The notes beneath the pieces are model-generated. The model was not told the origin of the DNA, ran no database searches, and worked only from the letters and a program-made list of their open reading frames with translations. A DNA stretch of 64,000 nt, from NCBI RefSeq assembly GCF_016860525.1, contig NZ_BNEA01000001.1, positions 372,001-436,000 of the forward strand. The letters run 5' to 3'. This DNA is from Streptomyces rubradiris (GTDB taxonomy: Bacteria; Actinomycetota; Actinomycetes; Streptomycetales; Streptomycetaceae). The position numbers and the translations under genes are program-made. This document shows positions 43,490 through 52,638 of the stretch, one piece after another (positions within the stretch are counted from its first letter, which is position 1; each line of letters opens with the position of its first letter).

Positions 43490-44022
43490 GCGGCCACTGT
43501 GCCGCACCGCCCGCGGCGGCGGTCCGCTCCACGCCGGATCACCACCCCCACGAGCGACCGGCCGGGGTGACGGACCCGTGACGATGATCGGGTGTCCGCA
43601 CGATCCGGGCGGCGGCCGTCCAGGACTGTGGCAACTCCCCCACGGACTCCTGCCGTTGCGTGGTGCGGCCGACGGGCCCGGCGGACGGCTCCCGCCCCGC
43701 GGGGATGCCACGATCCGGTGATGTGTCGCCCGCATCACGGACGCCGCACCCCATCCAGTGGTAACGTGCTATCAGCACTCGTGCACGCCCAAGGTGGGCG
43801 CCGGTGCCAGTCTTTCTTTTCTCTCTTTCTCAGCTGGTCGGTTCGCCGCTGTCCCGGGTCTCCCGGTCCCCGGCGCGTCAGCTTCCCGGTACCGCCTTGC
43901 GACGGGCCTTCTCCGCCGTACCCGAGGCACCGTCTCCGCCGCCCGGAGGCAGTCGCAGACGCCTCCCGCTCGCGGCCGCACCCCGCTGCTCCTCCCTGTT
44001 CCGTCCGCGAAAGGACACCCGC
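43490..44022 (+). promoter_or_regulatory. Long leader region of the rho-like gene
   Basis: 533 bp between the divergent lipoprotein and rho-like genes. A small hairpin CGCCCA-AGG-TGGGCG sits at 43786-43800. Ten nt later comes a G-free pyrimidine tract (43811-43831, T/C only), then C-rich sequence up to the start. A TAACGT at 43762 could be a -10 box. The arrangement would suit transcription control within the leader, for example Rho-dependent or intrinsic attenuation, but this is inference. Confidence 0.45.
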
Positions 44023-45171
44023 ATGACCACCACACTCGCAACCCCTCCCGAGGCCCCGCAGGCAACGGCCGCACCGCTCGTCACCGGCGTGCTGGACATC
44101 GACGCGCACGGGAAGGGACACCTCAGGGCCGCGAGCCTGCTGCCCTCCCCCGCCGATCCGCAGGTCGCACCGGCACTCGTGCGCCGCCACGGACTGCGCA
44201 AGGGCGACCTGGTCGAGGGCGTCCGGGGCGACCGGCGGACCCTGACCGGGATCGCGCGCGTCAACGGACGCGCCCCCGGGGAACCCCGCGCACGCCGCCG
44301 CTTCCACGAGCTCACCCCGCTCCATCCGCACCGGCGCCTGCGCCTGGAACACCCCGGCGCCGGACTGACCGGGCGCGTCGCCGATCTGCTCGCGCCGGTC
44401 GGCAAGGGCCAGCGCGGCCTCATCGTGGCGCCGCCCAAGAGCGGCAAGACCGTGCTGCTCCAGCAGCTCGCCGCCGCCGTGGCCGGCAACCACCCCGAGT
44501 GCCGGCTGATGGTCCTGCTGCTCGACGAACGGCCCGAGGAGGTCACCGCGATGCGCCGCTCGGTGCACGGCGAGGTGTACGCCTCCACCTTCGACCGCTC
44601 GCCCAAGGACCACATCGCCCTCGCCGAGCTGGTCGTGGAGCGGGCCAAGCGGCTGGTCGAGGCCGGCGAGGACGTCGTCGTGCTGCTGGACTCGCTGACC
44701 CGGCTGTGCCGCGCCTACAACAACACCTCCGCCGCCGGCGGCCGCACCCTGAGCGGCGGCGTCGACGCGGGGGCGCTGACCGGCCCCAAGCGGTTCTTCG
44801 GCGCCGCGCGCCAGGCCGAGGAGGGCGGCTCCCTGACCATCCTCGCCTCGGCGCTGGTGGACACCGGCTCCCGGGCCGACGGCTACTTCTTCGAGGAGCT
44901 GAAGAGCACCGGCAACATGGAGCTGCGCCTGGACCGGGAGCTGGCCGCCCGGCGGGTCTTCCCCGCCGTGGACATCGACGCCAGCGGCACCCGCCGCGAG
45001 GAACTGCTGCTCACCCCGGCCGAGTTGACCGCCGTACGCGGACTGCGCCGGGCCCTGCGCGCCCGGGAGGGCGGTCCGTCCGCCATGGAGACCCTGCTCG
45101 AACGGCTGCGGGCCACCCCGGACAACGCCGCGTTCCTGCGGCAGGTCCGGCCCACCCTCCCGGCCGGCTGA
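44023..45171 (+). CDS. Short Rho transcription termination factor paralogue
   Basis: A 382-residue homologue of the hexameric RNA helicase Rho. Walker A is APPKSGKT (136-143), Walker B VVVLLD (218-223), the Q-loop region [18 protein letters not shown] and the R-loop/arginine region [20 protein letters not shown] are intact, as are [20 protein letters not shown] and [10 protein letters not shown]. The N-terminal domain is reduced: no long actinobacterial Arg/Asp-rich insertion, and the primary RNA-site GFGFLR motif is replaced by HGKGHLR, removing both aromatic residues. The ATG at 44023 has AAAGGA upstream. Probably a second Rho beside the housekeeping gene elsewhere; role unknown. Confidence 0.9.
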   Translation: MTTTLATPPEAPQATAAPLVTGVLDIDAHGKGHLRAASLLPSPADPQVAPALVRRHGLRKGDLVEGVRGDRRTLTGIARVNGRAPGEPRARRRFHELTPLHPHRRLRLEHPGAGLTGRVADLLAPVGKGQRGLIVAPPKSGKTVLLQQLAAAVAGNHPECRLMVLLLDERPEEVTAMRRSVHGEVYASTFDRSPKDHIALAELVVERAKRLVEAGEDVVVLLDSLTRLCRAYNNTSAAGGRTLSGGVDAGALTGPKRFFGAARQAEEGGSLTILASALVDTGSRADGYFFEELKSTGNMELRLDRELAARRVFPAVDIDASGTRREELLLTPAELTAVRGLRRALRAREGGPSAMETLLERLRATPDNAAFLRQVRPTLPAG

Positions 45172-45269
45172 CCCGGCTCCGGGCGCCCCGGTGCGGCATC
45201 CGGGTTGCTCGGCTCCCCGAACGGCCCCGGCGGGGTGAGGGACCCGCGCCCTGTTCGTAGGTTGATCGT

Positions 45270-46445
45270 ATGATCACCGGATTCTCGTATCGCGCGGCAG
45301 TGTCGGCCTGCTCCCTCTGTGTGGCGGGCCTGCTGGTGCTCACACCGGCCGCTGCCGCCGCCGGACCCCCGGCCGGGGAACCCGCCCCGCCCCGCCCCCC
45401 GGCGGCGCTGCCCGGGCCGTCCCTGCTGTACAGGTCCGGCACCCAGGTCCGGCCGCACCGGGGCACCCCCGAACTGCCCGACGTCTCGGCGCTCTCCTGG
45501 CTCATCGCCGACGCGGGCGGCGGGGAGGTGCTGGCCGCGCACGACGCACACCGCGAACTGCCCCCCGCAAGCACCCTGAAGACCCTGTTCGCGCTCACCG
45601 TCCTGCCCATGCTGCCCGGCGGGCTCCAGCACACCGTGCGCTACGACGAACTGGCGGACGTCGGCGAGGGCAGCAGCCTGGTCGGCGTCGAGGAGGGGCA
45701 CACCTACCAGGTGGCCGACCTGTGGCGGGGGGTGTTCCTCAGCTCCGGGAACGACGCCGTGCACGTCCTCGCCCGGCTCGGCGGCGGCTGGGAGGCCACC
45801 GCCGCCCGGATGCAGGACAAGGCCCGCTCACTCGGCGCGCTGGACACCCATGTCGTCTCCCCGGACGGCTACGACGCCCCCGGCCAGGTGTCCTCCGCCT
45901 TCGACCTCGCGGTGTTCGGCCGGGCGGGCCTGCGCGACCCCGACTTCGCCCGGTACTGCGGCACCGCCGAGGCCAGCTTCCCCGGTGACGGCTCGTCGTA
46001 CCCCATCGAGAACACCAACCGGCTGCTGACCGGCGAGGACGGCGTGGCGCCGTACCCCGGGCTGATCGGCATCAAGAACGGCTACACCAGCGACGCGGGC
46101 AACACGCTCGTGGCCGCGGCGCGCCGGAACGGGCACACCCTCGTGGTGAGTGTCCTCAACCCTCAGGCCGACGGCGGGTTGACCGTGTACGAGGAGGCCC
46201 GCGCGCTGCTCGACTGGGGCTTCGCGGCGGCCGGGCAGGTGGACCCGGTGGGTTCGCTGGACGGACTGCGCCCGCCCTCCCGCACCGAGCCGTCGGCCGC
46301 GCCGGTGGCGGCGGCCGGAGCGCCGGCCTCCGACGACGACCCGGGCTGGTCACCCGCCGTCGTCGTGGCCGGACTCACCGGGCTCGGCGCGGGGGCCGTG
46401 GCGCTGGCGCTGCGCGCCAAGGGCGGCCGAGCGCCCCGCCCCTGA
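45270..46445 (+). CDS. D-alanyl-D-alanine carboxypeptidase (penicillin-binding protein, S11)
   Basis: A 391-residue exported DD-carboxypeptidase that trims peptidoglycan stem peptides. Signal peptide at residues 1-31, then a Pro-rich linker, the catalytic domain with STLK (Ser101, Lys104), SSGNDA (SxN) near 158 and KNG near 272 (KTG box, here KNGYTSDAGNTLVAAARR). A C-terminal Ala/Pro stretch leads to a transmembrane helix (WSPAVVVAGLTGLGAGAVALAL) and basic end, giving membrane anchoring. Its last 283 bp are overlapped on the other strand by the GT87-like gene. Confidence 0.92.
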   Translation: MITGFSYRAAVSACSLCVAGLLVLTPAAAAAGPPAGEPAPPRPPAALPGPSLLYRSGTQVRPHRGTPELPDVSALSWLIADAGGGEVLAAHDAHRELPPASTLKTLFALTVLPMLPGGLQHTVRYDELADVGEGSSLVGVEEGHTYQVADLWRGVFLSSGNDAVHVLARLGGGWEATAARMQDKARSLGALDTHVVSPDGYDAPGQVSSAFDLAVFGRAGLRDPDFARYCGTAEASFPGDGSSYPIENTNRLLTGEDGVAPYPGLIGIKNGYTSDAGNTLVAAARRNGHTLVVSVLNPQADGGLTVYEEARALLDWGFAAAGQVDPVGSLDGLRPPSRTEPSAAPVAAAGAPASDDDPGWSPAVVVAGLTGLGAGAVALALRAKGGRAPRP

Positions 46446-47590
46446 CCGGTCGGCAGGCCGAACAGCAGGCCCAGCGAGACCCAGACGTAGGCGTTGGCGC
46501 CGAGGAACCCGTCGAGGCCCGCGGCGTCACCGGCCCACAACCACACCACGCTGGTGCACAGCACCGCGTACAGAGCGCCCGCGATCCGCGGGTGCCCGGC
46601 GCGGACCAGGACCGCGAAGGACGGCAGCAGCCACACCAGATGGTGCACCCAGGTGATCGGGCTGACCAGGCAGGCCGCGGTACCGGTGAGCGCGAACGCC
46701 GCCGGCCAGTCGCCGGCCGCGACCGCCCGGCGGGCCCGCCACGCCCAGACGCACAGGGTCAGCAGGACCGCCGACGCCCACCAGGGGCGGCCGGTCTCGC
46801 CGAGGCGGGCCAGCACCCCTTGCAGCGACTGGTTCGACACATAGTCGAGCCGTCCCACCCGGCCGGTGTCCCACAGCGCCTCGGTCCAGTAGAACCGGGA
46901 GGCCGCCGGGTCGGCCCAGGCGGCCAGCGCGGTCGCGGCGGCGGCGACCGCCGTCGCGACGGCCGCCGCCCGGCGCCGCCCGGCGAGCAGCATCAGCCCG
47001 ATGAACAGGACGGGCGTCAGCTTCACCGCGGCGGCCAGCCCGGTCCCGGCACCCGCCCAGCGACCCCGGCCGGTCGTCAGCAGCAGGCAGTCGACGAGGA
47101 CGAGGGCCAGCAGCACCACGTTCACCTGGCCGAAGCTGAAGGTGTCCCGCAGCGGCTCGTACAGGGCCAGCAGGCACAGGCACAGCGCCCACCGGTACCA
47201 GCCGTGGCGCCACCGGCCGGGCCCGGCCAGGATGCGCAGCACCGCCGCGAGCGCGGCCAGGTTCACCAGCAGGGACACGGCGATCGCCGCGGCCCGGCCG
47301 AGCAGGGCCAGCGGCAGCATGGCGACGGCGGCGAACGGCGGGTAGGTGAAGCCGTACACCGTGCCCGGCACCCGGTAGTCGTAGATCCGGCCGCCGTGGT
47401 GCGCCCAGGTGTGCACAGTGCCGTAGTACACCCGCAGGTCGAAGAAGCCCCGCAGCAGCGGCACGGTCGCCGTGAACGCGGTGACGGCCGCCGCCACCAG
47501 CAGGACCAGCAGCAGCCGGCCCCGGCCCGTGCGCGGTCCCAGCCGCTCCAGCCGTGCGCGGGTCCGCCCGGACCGGCTCGGCCCCGTCAT
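46163..47590 (-). CDS. Polytopic GT87-type (DUF2029) mannosyltransferase-like protein
   Basis: A 475-residue membrane protein with about ten hydrophobic helices. After a cytosolic Arg-rich start comes LLLVLLVAAAVTAFTATVPLLRGFFDLRVYYGTVHTW, whose acidic FFDLRVYY loop is typical of GT-C mannosyltransferases using polyprenyl-phosphate donors, and later ITWVHHLVWLLPSFAVLV. The likely product is a periplasmic lipoglycan or polysaccharide mannose. Its polar last 90 or so residues (Ser/Pro/Ala-rich) are encoded opposite the carboxypeptidase gene and may be dispensable. Start overlaps the upstream gene by 4 bp. Confidence 0.82.
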   Translation of the reverse strand: MTGPSRSGRTRARLERLGPRTGRGRLLLVLLVAAAVTAFTATVPLLRGFFDLRVYYGTVHTWAHHGGRIYDYRVPGTVYGFTYPPFAAVAMLPLALLGRAAAIAVSLLVNLAALAAVLRILAGPGRWRHGWYRWALCLCLLALYEPLRDTFSFGQVNVVLLALVLVDCLLLTTGRGRWAGAGTGLAAAVKLTPVLFIGLMLLAGRRRAAAVATAVAAAATALAAWADPAASRFYWTEALWDTGRVGRLDYVSNQSLQGVLARLGETGRPWWASAVLLTLCVWAWRARRAVAAGDWPAAFALTGTAACLVSPITWVHHLVWLLPSFAVLVRAGHPRIAGALYAVLCTSVVWLWAGDAAGLDGFLGANAYVWVSLGLLFGLPTGQGRGARPPLARSASATAPAPSPVSPATTTAGDQPGSSSEAGAPAAATGAADGSVREGGRSPSSEPTGSTCPAAAKPQSSSARASSYTVNPPSA

Positions 47591-48990
47591 GCCGGGCGTC
47601 CCGGGAGCGGGGCCCGGGCGGCCAGGAGGGCCTGCCACAGGACGACGACACCGAGGGCCCCGCCCAAGGCCGCCAGCACCAGCTGCCCCCGGCCGGCGGG
47701 CCCGCCGCTGGGCAGCACGGCGAGGGCGAGCACCCCGGCCAGGGCGGCCGACCGGTGCCGTACCGGGGTGCCGGGCGCGGCGGCGGCGACGAGGAACAGG
47801 CCCCACAGCGCGTACCAGGGCCGGATCGCCGGGCCGAGGACCGCGACCGCGAGCAGGGACAGGCCGAGCGCGTACACCGGCCGGGCGCGCAGTCTGCGCC
47901 CGGTCAGCAGCACGGCGACGGCGGCGGCCGCGAGCCCGAGCAGGTGCCAGGCGGGGACCGCCAGCGGGGCCAGTCCGCTGTCGAGGCGGGTCAGCAGGGC
48001 GCCGGTCGCCCGGCCGAGCAGGCTGGTCAGCGCCCAGTTGTGCGGGGAGACCGGTGTGCCCAGGGCGCCGATCCAGCCGTAGCCGGTGCCGGCCACGGCC
48101 GTGGCGGTGACCGTGGTCGCGGCCGAGGCCGCCGCCGTGGTCAGGACGGCCGGCAGCGGGCGGTCTCCGGAACGGATGCGCAGGGCGACGACGGCCGGCA
48201 GGCCGAGCGCCGCCGGTACCTTCACCAGCGCGGCGAGGGTGACGAGAACGGCGCCGGCGGCCCCGACGGCGGCCCGGGGGCCGTGCGCGGCGACCAGGCC
48301 GAGCCCGAGCAGGCCGAGCATCAGGGCGTCGTTGTGGGCGCCCGCGACCAGGTGCAGCAGCACCAGCGGGTTGAGCGCGCCGAGCCAGAGCGCGGCGGCC
48401 GGGTCGGCGCCGCTGTGCCGGGCGAGCCGGGGCAGCGCCACCACCATGAGGGCCACGCCGGCCAGCGCGACCAGGCGCATGCCGAGCAGGCCGGCGGGGA
48501 GCTCGCCGTGGGTCAGCCCCGACAGCGCGGAGGCCAGGGCCAGGAAGGCGGGGCCGTAGGGGGCGGCGGTGTGCCGCCACATCGGGGCGACCTCGTCGGC
48601 GAGCGGGCCGCCGAGCCGGTCCGGGCCGTGGGCGTAGACGTCCATGTGGGCGTCGGCCATGGCGCCCTGCGCGAGGTAGCTGTAGACGTCCCGGCTGAAC
48701 AGCGGGGGTGCGAGCAGCAGGGGGGCCGCCCAGAGGGCCAGGACGAGCAGCAGGGCGCGCGGGGTGGGCGGACGCGGGCCGCGTATCAGCCGGCCCAGGA
48801 ACAGCCAGGCGGCCGTCAGCAGGACGATGCCGAAGTACACCCCGACCAGGCCGAGGGCCGCGTGCACCGAGGCGGGCGCCCACAGCTCCCGGACCGGCAG
48901 GGCGCCGGCCGTCTCGCCGCCGAGCGCGAGGAAGGCGGTGCCGGCCAGGCCCAGGGCCTGGCACTGGCGCAGATCGACGGGGAATTCCAT
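47587..48990 (-). CDS. MptB-like polyprenol-phosphomannose-dependent alpha-1,6-mannosyltransferase
   Basis: A 467-residue GT-C membrane protein with at least ten helices. The block PPLFSRDVYSYLAQGAMADAHMDVYAHGPDRLGG, with its acidic SRDVYSY loop, and APMWRHTAAPYGPAFL match the MptB family of corynebacterial lipoglycan synthesis; NPLVLLHLVAGAHNDALMLGLL is also conserved. Together with the next gene it forms a two-gene GT-C operon for an extracytoplasmic mannan-like glycan. The ATG at 48990 is chosen; a GTG at 48999 is possible. Confidence 0.84.
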   Translation of the reverse strand: MEFPVDLRQCQALGLAGTAFLALGGETAGALPVRELWAPASVHAALGLVGVYFGIVLLTAAWLFLGRLIRGPRPPTPRALLLVLALWAAPLLLAPPLFSRDVYSYLAQGAMADAHMDVYAHGPDRLGGPLADEVAPMWRHTAAPYGPAFLALASALSGLTHGELPAGLLGMRLVALAGVALMVVALPRLARHSGADPAAALWLGALNPLVLLHLVAGAHNDALMLGLLGLGLVAAHGPRAAVGAAGAVLVTLAALVKVPAALGLPAVVALRIRSGDRPLPAVLTTAAASAATTVTATAVAGTGYGWIGALGTPVSPHNWALTSLLGRATGALLTRLDSGLAPLAVPAWHLLGLAAAAVAVLLTGRRLRARPVYALGLSLLAVAVLGPAIRPWYALWGLFLVAAAAPGTPVRHRSAALAGVLALAVLPSGGPAGRGQLVLAALGGALGVVVLWQALLAARAPLPGRPA

Positions 48991-49099
48991 GGCCAACACC
49001 GGGGCAGCGTGGCAACGCCGGGTGGCCGGTGGGCGACGCCGGACCTGCCGGGCGGGAGCGGCTGTGTGACCGGCAGGGGACGGGGCGGGGGTTTGGGGG

Positions 49100-49126
49100 G
49101 CGGCACATGCGTCCTCGGGGTGCCGC
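49100..49126. terminator. Candidate terminator of the amide amino-acid operon
   Basis: GCGGCAC (49100-49106) pairs with GTGCCGC (49120-49126), 14 bp beyond the glutaminase stop codon. Confidence 0.4.
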
Positions 49127-49140
49127 GGACGTTCCCCGGG

Positions 49141-50079
49141 TCAGAAGATCGACAGGCCCGTGAGGGTGGTGAAACGGTCCAGGGCCGCGACGCCGGCGAC
49201 CGAGTTGCCGCGTTCGTCCAGACCCGGGCTCCACACGCACAGCGTGCACCGGCCGGGGACGACGGCGATGATGCCGCCGCCGACCCCGCTCTTGCCGGGC
49301 AGGCCCACCCGGTAGGCGAAGTTGCCGGCCGCGTCGTACGTGCCGCAGGTCAGCATGATCGCGTTGACCTGCTTGGCCTGGCTGCGGCTGAGCAGCCGGC
49401 TGCCGTCGGCGCGGATGCCGTGCCGGGCGAGGAAACCGGTGGCGAGGGCCAGGTCGGCGCAGGAGGCGGCGATGGAGCACTGCCGGAAGTACTGGTCGAG
49501 CAGGACCGGTATGTCGTTGTCGATGTTGCCGTAGGACGCCATGAAGTGGGCGAGGGCGGCGTTGCGGTCGCCGTGCGCGGTCTCGGAGGCGGCCACCTCC
49601 GTGTCGAAGTCGAGGGCCGGGTTGCCGCTCTCGGCGCGCAGGAAGTCCAGCAGTACGCCGGCCGCGTCCCCGGTACGGGTCTGCAGCCGGTCGGTGACGA
49701 CGAGGGCGCCCGCGTTGATGAACGGGTTGCGCGGGATGCCGTTCTCGTACTCCAGCTGGACCAGCGAGTTGAAGGGGTTGCCGGAGGGCTCGCGGCCCAC
49801 GTGCTCCCAGAGTTCGTCGCCCTCCCGGGCCAGGTCCAGGGCGAGCGTGAAGACCTTGGTGATCGACTGCGCGGAGAACGGCTCCCGCCAGTCCCCCACC
49901 CCGTACACCGTGCCGTCCGGCTCGGCGACGGCCATGCCGAAGCTGCGCGGGTCGCGGGCCGCGAGGACCGGGATGTAGTCGGCGGGACGGCCGCGCCCGG
50001 GCGTGTGGCTGATCTCCTCGGCGATGCGCTCCAGGACCGGCAGGAAGGTGGCGGACGACGTCGTTGTCATGATCACCAT
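49141..50079 (-). CDS. glsA: Glutaminase (serine-dependent, GlsA family)
   Basis: Hydrolyses glutamine to glutamate and ammonia in the cytosol. The 312-residue protein has the beta-lactamase-like fold with FSAQSITKVFTLALDLA (catalytic Ser and Lys in SITK), GNPFNSLVQLEYENGIPRNPFINAGALVV, CSIAASCADLALATGFLARHG and the closing LPGKSGVGGGIIAVVPG. The ATG at 50079 lies 4 nt after GGGAGG; a GTG at 50076 or the ATG at 50070 are alternatives. It follows aspA by 50 bp on the same strand, so it probably ends the amide catabolic operon. Confidence 0.92.
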   Translation of the reverse strand: MVIMTTTSSATFLPVLERIAEEISHTPGRGRPADYIPVLAARDPRSFGMAVAEPDGTVYGVGDWREPFSAQSITKVFTLALDLAREGDELWEHVGREPSGNPFNSLVQLEYENGIPRNPFINAGALVVTDRLQTRTGDAAGVLLDFLRAESGNPALDFDTEVAASETAHGDRNAALAHFMASYGNIDNDIPVLLDQYFRQCSIAASCADLALATGFLARHGIRADGSRLLSRSQAKQVNAIMLTCGTYDAAGNFAYRVGLPGKSGVGGGIIAVVPGRCTLCVWSPGLDERGNSVAGVAALDRFTTLTGLSIF

Positions 50080-50129
50080 TGTGCCTCCCGGCCGGTCCCC
50101 GAGGCTTGTCGAGGTGGCCTTGTCGCAGG

Positions 50130-51539
50130 TCAGGCGGCCGGTGCCCCGCTGCCCGCGACGATCTCCGGGCGCAGCAGCTCGGCCAGCCGCCCGGCCGGCA
50201 GCAGGCCCTTCTCCAGCACCAGTTCGGCCACGCCGCGGCCGGTGGCCAGGGCCTCCTTGGCGATGTCGGTGGCGGCCGTGTAGCCGATGTGCGGATTGAG
50301 CGCGGTGACCAGGCCGATGGAGTTCTCCACGGTCGCGCGCAGCCGCTCGGTGTTGGCGGTGATGCCGCTGACACAGCGCTCGGCCAGCGTGCGGCAGGCG
50401 TTCCGCAGGTGCGTGATCGACTTCGACAGGGAGTGCAGGATGATCGGTTCGAAGGCGTTGAGCTGGAGCTGCCCGGCCTCGGCGGCCATGGTGATGGCGA
50501 CGTCGTTGCCGATCACCTCGAACGCGACCTGGTTGACGACCTCGGGGATGACCGGGTTGACCTTGCCCGGCATGATCGACGAACCGGCCTGCACCGGCGG
50601 CAGGTTGATCTCGCCGAGGCCCGCGCGCGGGCCGGAGGACAGCAGGCGCAGGTCGTTGCAGCTCTTGGAGAGCTTGACCGCGATCCGCTTCAGGACGCCG
50701 GACATCTGGACGAAGGCGCCGCAGTCCTGGGTGGCCTCGACCAGGTTGGCGGCGGTGACCAGCGGAAGGCCGGTGATGGCGGACAGATGGCGGCGGGCGG
50801 CCTCGGCGTACCCGGCGGGCGCGTTGAGGCCGGTGCCGATGGCCGTGGCGCCGAGGTTGATCTCGTGGATCAGCTCGACGGCCTCGGCGAGACGGCTGCG
50901 GTCCTCCTCGATCATGACGGCGAACGCGGAGAACTCCTGACCCAGCGTCATGGGTACCGCGTCCTGCAACTGTGTACGGCCCATCTTGAGCACGTCACGG
51001 AACTCGACGGCCTTGCCGGCGAAGGCGTCCTGGAGTACGGACATCGCCTTGAGCAGTCCACGTACCGCGAAGACCGTCGCTATCTTGACGGCGGTCGGGT
51101 AGACGTCATTGGTTGACTGGCTCAGGTTGACATCCTCGTTGGGATGCAGCTGTGTGTACTGCCCCTTGGCGTGGCCGAGCAGTTCCAGTGCGCGGTTGGC
51201 CACGACCTCGTTGGCGTTCATGTTGGTGGACGTGCCGGCGCCGCCCTGGACCACGTCCACCACGAACTGGTCGTGCAGCTTCCCGGCGCGGATCTCGCGG
51301 CAGGCGGCGACGATCGCGGCGGCCTTCTCGGGCGCCAGCAGACCGAGTTCCTCGTTGGCGAGGGCAGCGGCCTCCTTGACGGCGGCCAGGGCGTCGATCA
51401 GGTGCGGGTAGGCGGAGATCGGGGTGCCGGTGATGGGGAAGTTCTCCGTCGCGCGCAGGGTGTGGATGCCCCAGTAGGCGTCGGCGGGGACGTCGCGGTC
51501 GCCGAGCAGGTCGTGCTCGCGGCGGGTGGCGGCGGTCAT
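50130..51539 (-). CDS. aspA: Aspartate ammonia-lyase
   Basis: Deaminates aspartate to fumarate and ammonia. The 469-residue protein starts REHDLLGDRDVPADAYWGIHTLRA as in aspartases, has GGAGTSTNMNANEVVANRALELLG, the HPNEDVNLSQSTNDVYPTA stretch and the family signature GSSIMPGKVNPVIPE. The start at 51539 fits the family; an in-frame ATG at 51584 would overlap the asparaginase stop as ATGA and add 15 residues, so coupling is possible. Directly downstream of asparaginase, it completes Asn to Asp to fumarate. Fumarase is excluded by the N-terminus and context. Confidence 0.93.
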   Translation of the reverse strand: MTAATRREHDLLGDRDVPADAYWGIHTLRATENFPITGTPISAYPHLIDALAAVKEAAALANEELGLLAPEKAAAIVAACREIRAGKLHDQFVVDVVQGGAGTSTNMNANEVVANRALELLGHAKGQYTQLHPNEDVNLSQSTNDVYPTAVKIATVFAVRGLLKAMSVLQDAFAGKAVEFRDVLKMGRTQLQDAVPMTLGQEFSAFAVMIEEDRSRLAEAVELIHEINLGATAIGTGLNAPAGYAEAARRHLSAITGLPLVTAANLVEATQDCGAFVQMSGVLKRIAVKLSKSCNDLRLLSSGPRAGLGEINLPPVQAGSSIMPGKVNPVIPEVVNQVAFEVIGNDVAITMAAEAGQLQLNAFEPIILHSLSKSITHLRNACRTLAERCVSGITANTERLRATVENSIGLVTALNPHIGYTAATDIAKEALATGRGVAELVLEKGLLPAGRLAELLRPEIVAGSGAPAA

Positions 51540-51580
51540 GAGGGTGCGGGTCTCTTTCTGGGGTACGGAGTCCGGCGGGA

Positions 51581-52597
51581 TCATGCGCGGGCGGCGGCCG
51601 GGGCGGGGTCGAGGGCGCGGACGGGGCGCACGCTTCCGACCGGCTCCCCGCCGCCGAGCAGCGGCTCCCCCGCGAACTCGGTGAGCAGCGCGGGGTCGAC
51701 GCCGGCGCGGGCGAGCGCCGCTGCGGCGACGGGGATCCGCGCCCGGTTCGCCCCGTCGGCGATCTTCACGGCGACGGCCCTGCCGTCGGGCAGCGCCGCG
51801 ACCTGGACGCCCTCGAAGCCGTCCTTGGCGAGCAGTCCGGGCACGGCCCGCATGAGCGCGGCGACGTCCCGGCCGGAGCCGGAGGCCATCTCGGCGTGCT
51901 CGCGCATCGCGTCGGCGACCCGGGCCTCGGGGGTGCCGGGGGCGGCCGTGGTGATCCGGGCGAGGGCGCGGGCGAGGCCGTGCAGGGAGATGGCGAACAG
52001 CGGGGCGCCGCAGCCGTCCACGGTGACCCGGGCGGCCGGCTGGCCGGTCAGGTCCTCGACGGTGGCGGCGATCGTCCGCTGGAGCGGGTGTGCCGGGTCC
52101 AGGTAGTCGTCCAGGGACCAGCCGTTGAGCTTGGCGGTCCACAGCATGGCGGCGTGCTTGCCGGAGCAGTTCTGGGCGAGCCGCGAGGGCATGCGGCCCT
52201 CCCGCACCCAGGCGTCCCGGACGACCGGGTCGAACGGCATGTCGGGCACGTTGCGCAGGTCGTCCTCGGCGAGGCCGGCGAGTTCCAGGATGCGCCGGGT
52301 GCCGGCCAGGTGCCGCTCCTCGCCGGAGTGGCTGGCGGCGGCCAGCGACAGCAGTTCGCCGTCGAGCGGCAGCCCGGCCCGCAGCATGGCCACGGCCTGG
52401 ACGGGCTTGACGGCCGAGCGCGGGTAGAAGGCCGCCTCGATGTCGCCGAGCTGGAAGCGCACCCGGCCGTCGGTGTCGAGGACGACGACGGATCCGTAGT
52501 GGATGCCCTCGACGACCCCGCCGCGTACGAGGTGGGCGACGGGGGCGTGGAGGGGTTCGCGGACGAGGGGGGCGTCGGCGGGGGAACTGCTGTACAT
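51581..52597 (-). CDS. L-asparaginase II family protein
   Basis: Hydrolyses asparagine to aspartate and ammonia. The 338-residue protein belongs to the thermolabile asparaginase II type (as in Rhizobium AnsA), not to the E. coli type: YGSVVVLDTDGRVRFQLGDIEAAFYPRSAVKPVQAVAML, SHSGEERHLAGTRRIL, LAQNCSGKHAAMLWTAKLNGW, VDGCGAPLFAISLHGLARALARI. An in-frame GTG at 52642 overlaps the permease stop (GTGA) and would add 15 residues; the ATG at 52597 has a weak AGG site. Sits between permease and aspartase. Confidence 0.9.
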   Translation of the reverse strand: MYSSSPADAPLVREPLHAPVAHLVRGGVVEGIHYGSVVVLDTDGRVRFQLGDIEAAFYPRSAVKPVQAVAMLRAGLPLDGELLSLAAASHSGEERHLAGTRRILELAGLAEDDLRNVPDMPFDPVVRDAWVREGRMPSRLAQNCSGKHAAMLWTAKLNGWSLDDYLDPAHPLQRTIAATVEDLTGQPAARVTVDGCGAPLFAISLHGLARALARITTAAPGTPEARVADAMREHAEMASGSGRDVAALMRAVPGLLAKDGFEGVQVAALPDGRAVAVKIADGANRARIPVAAAALARAGVDPALLTEFAGEPLLGGGEPVGSVRPVRALDPAPAAARA

Positions 52598-52638
52598 CAC
52601 TGCCTGTATCAAGGGGTCGGGGTCGGCCGGAGCGCGGG

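Noticed and set aside
50374..50374. Extension of the GT87-like frame up to 50374 (over 1400 codons).
   Set aside because: The upstream part crosses the MptB-like, glutaminase and aspartase genes in a wrong frame; only 46163-47590 shows a membrane protein and a start codon coupled to the upstream gene.
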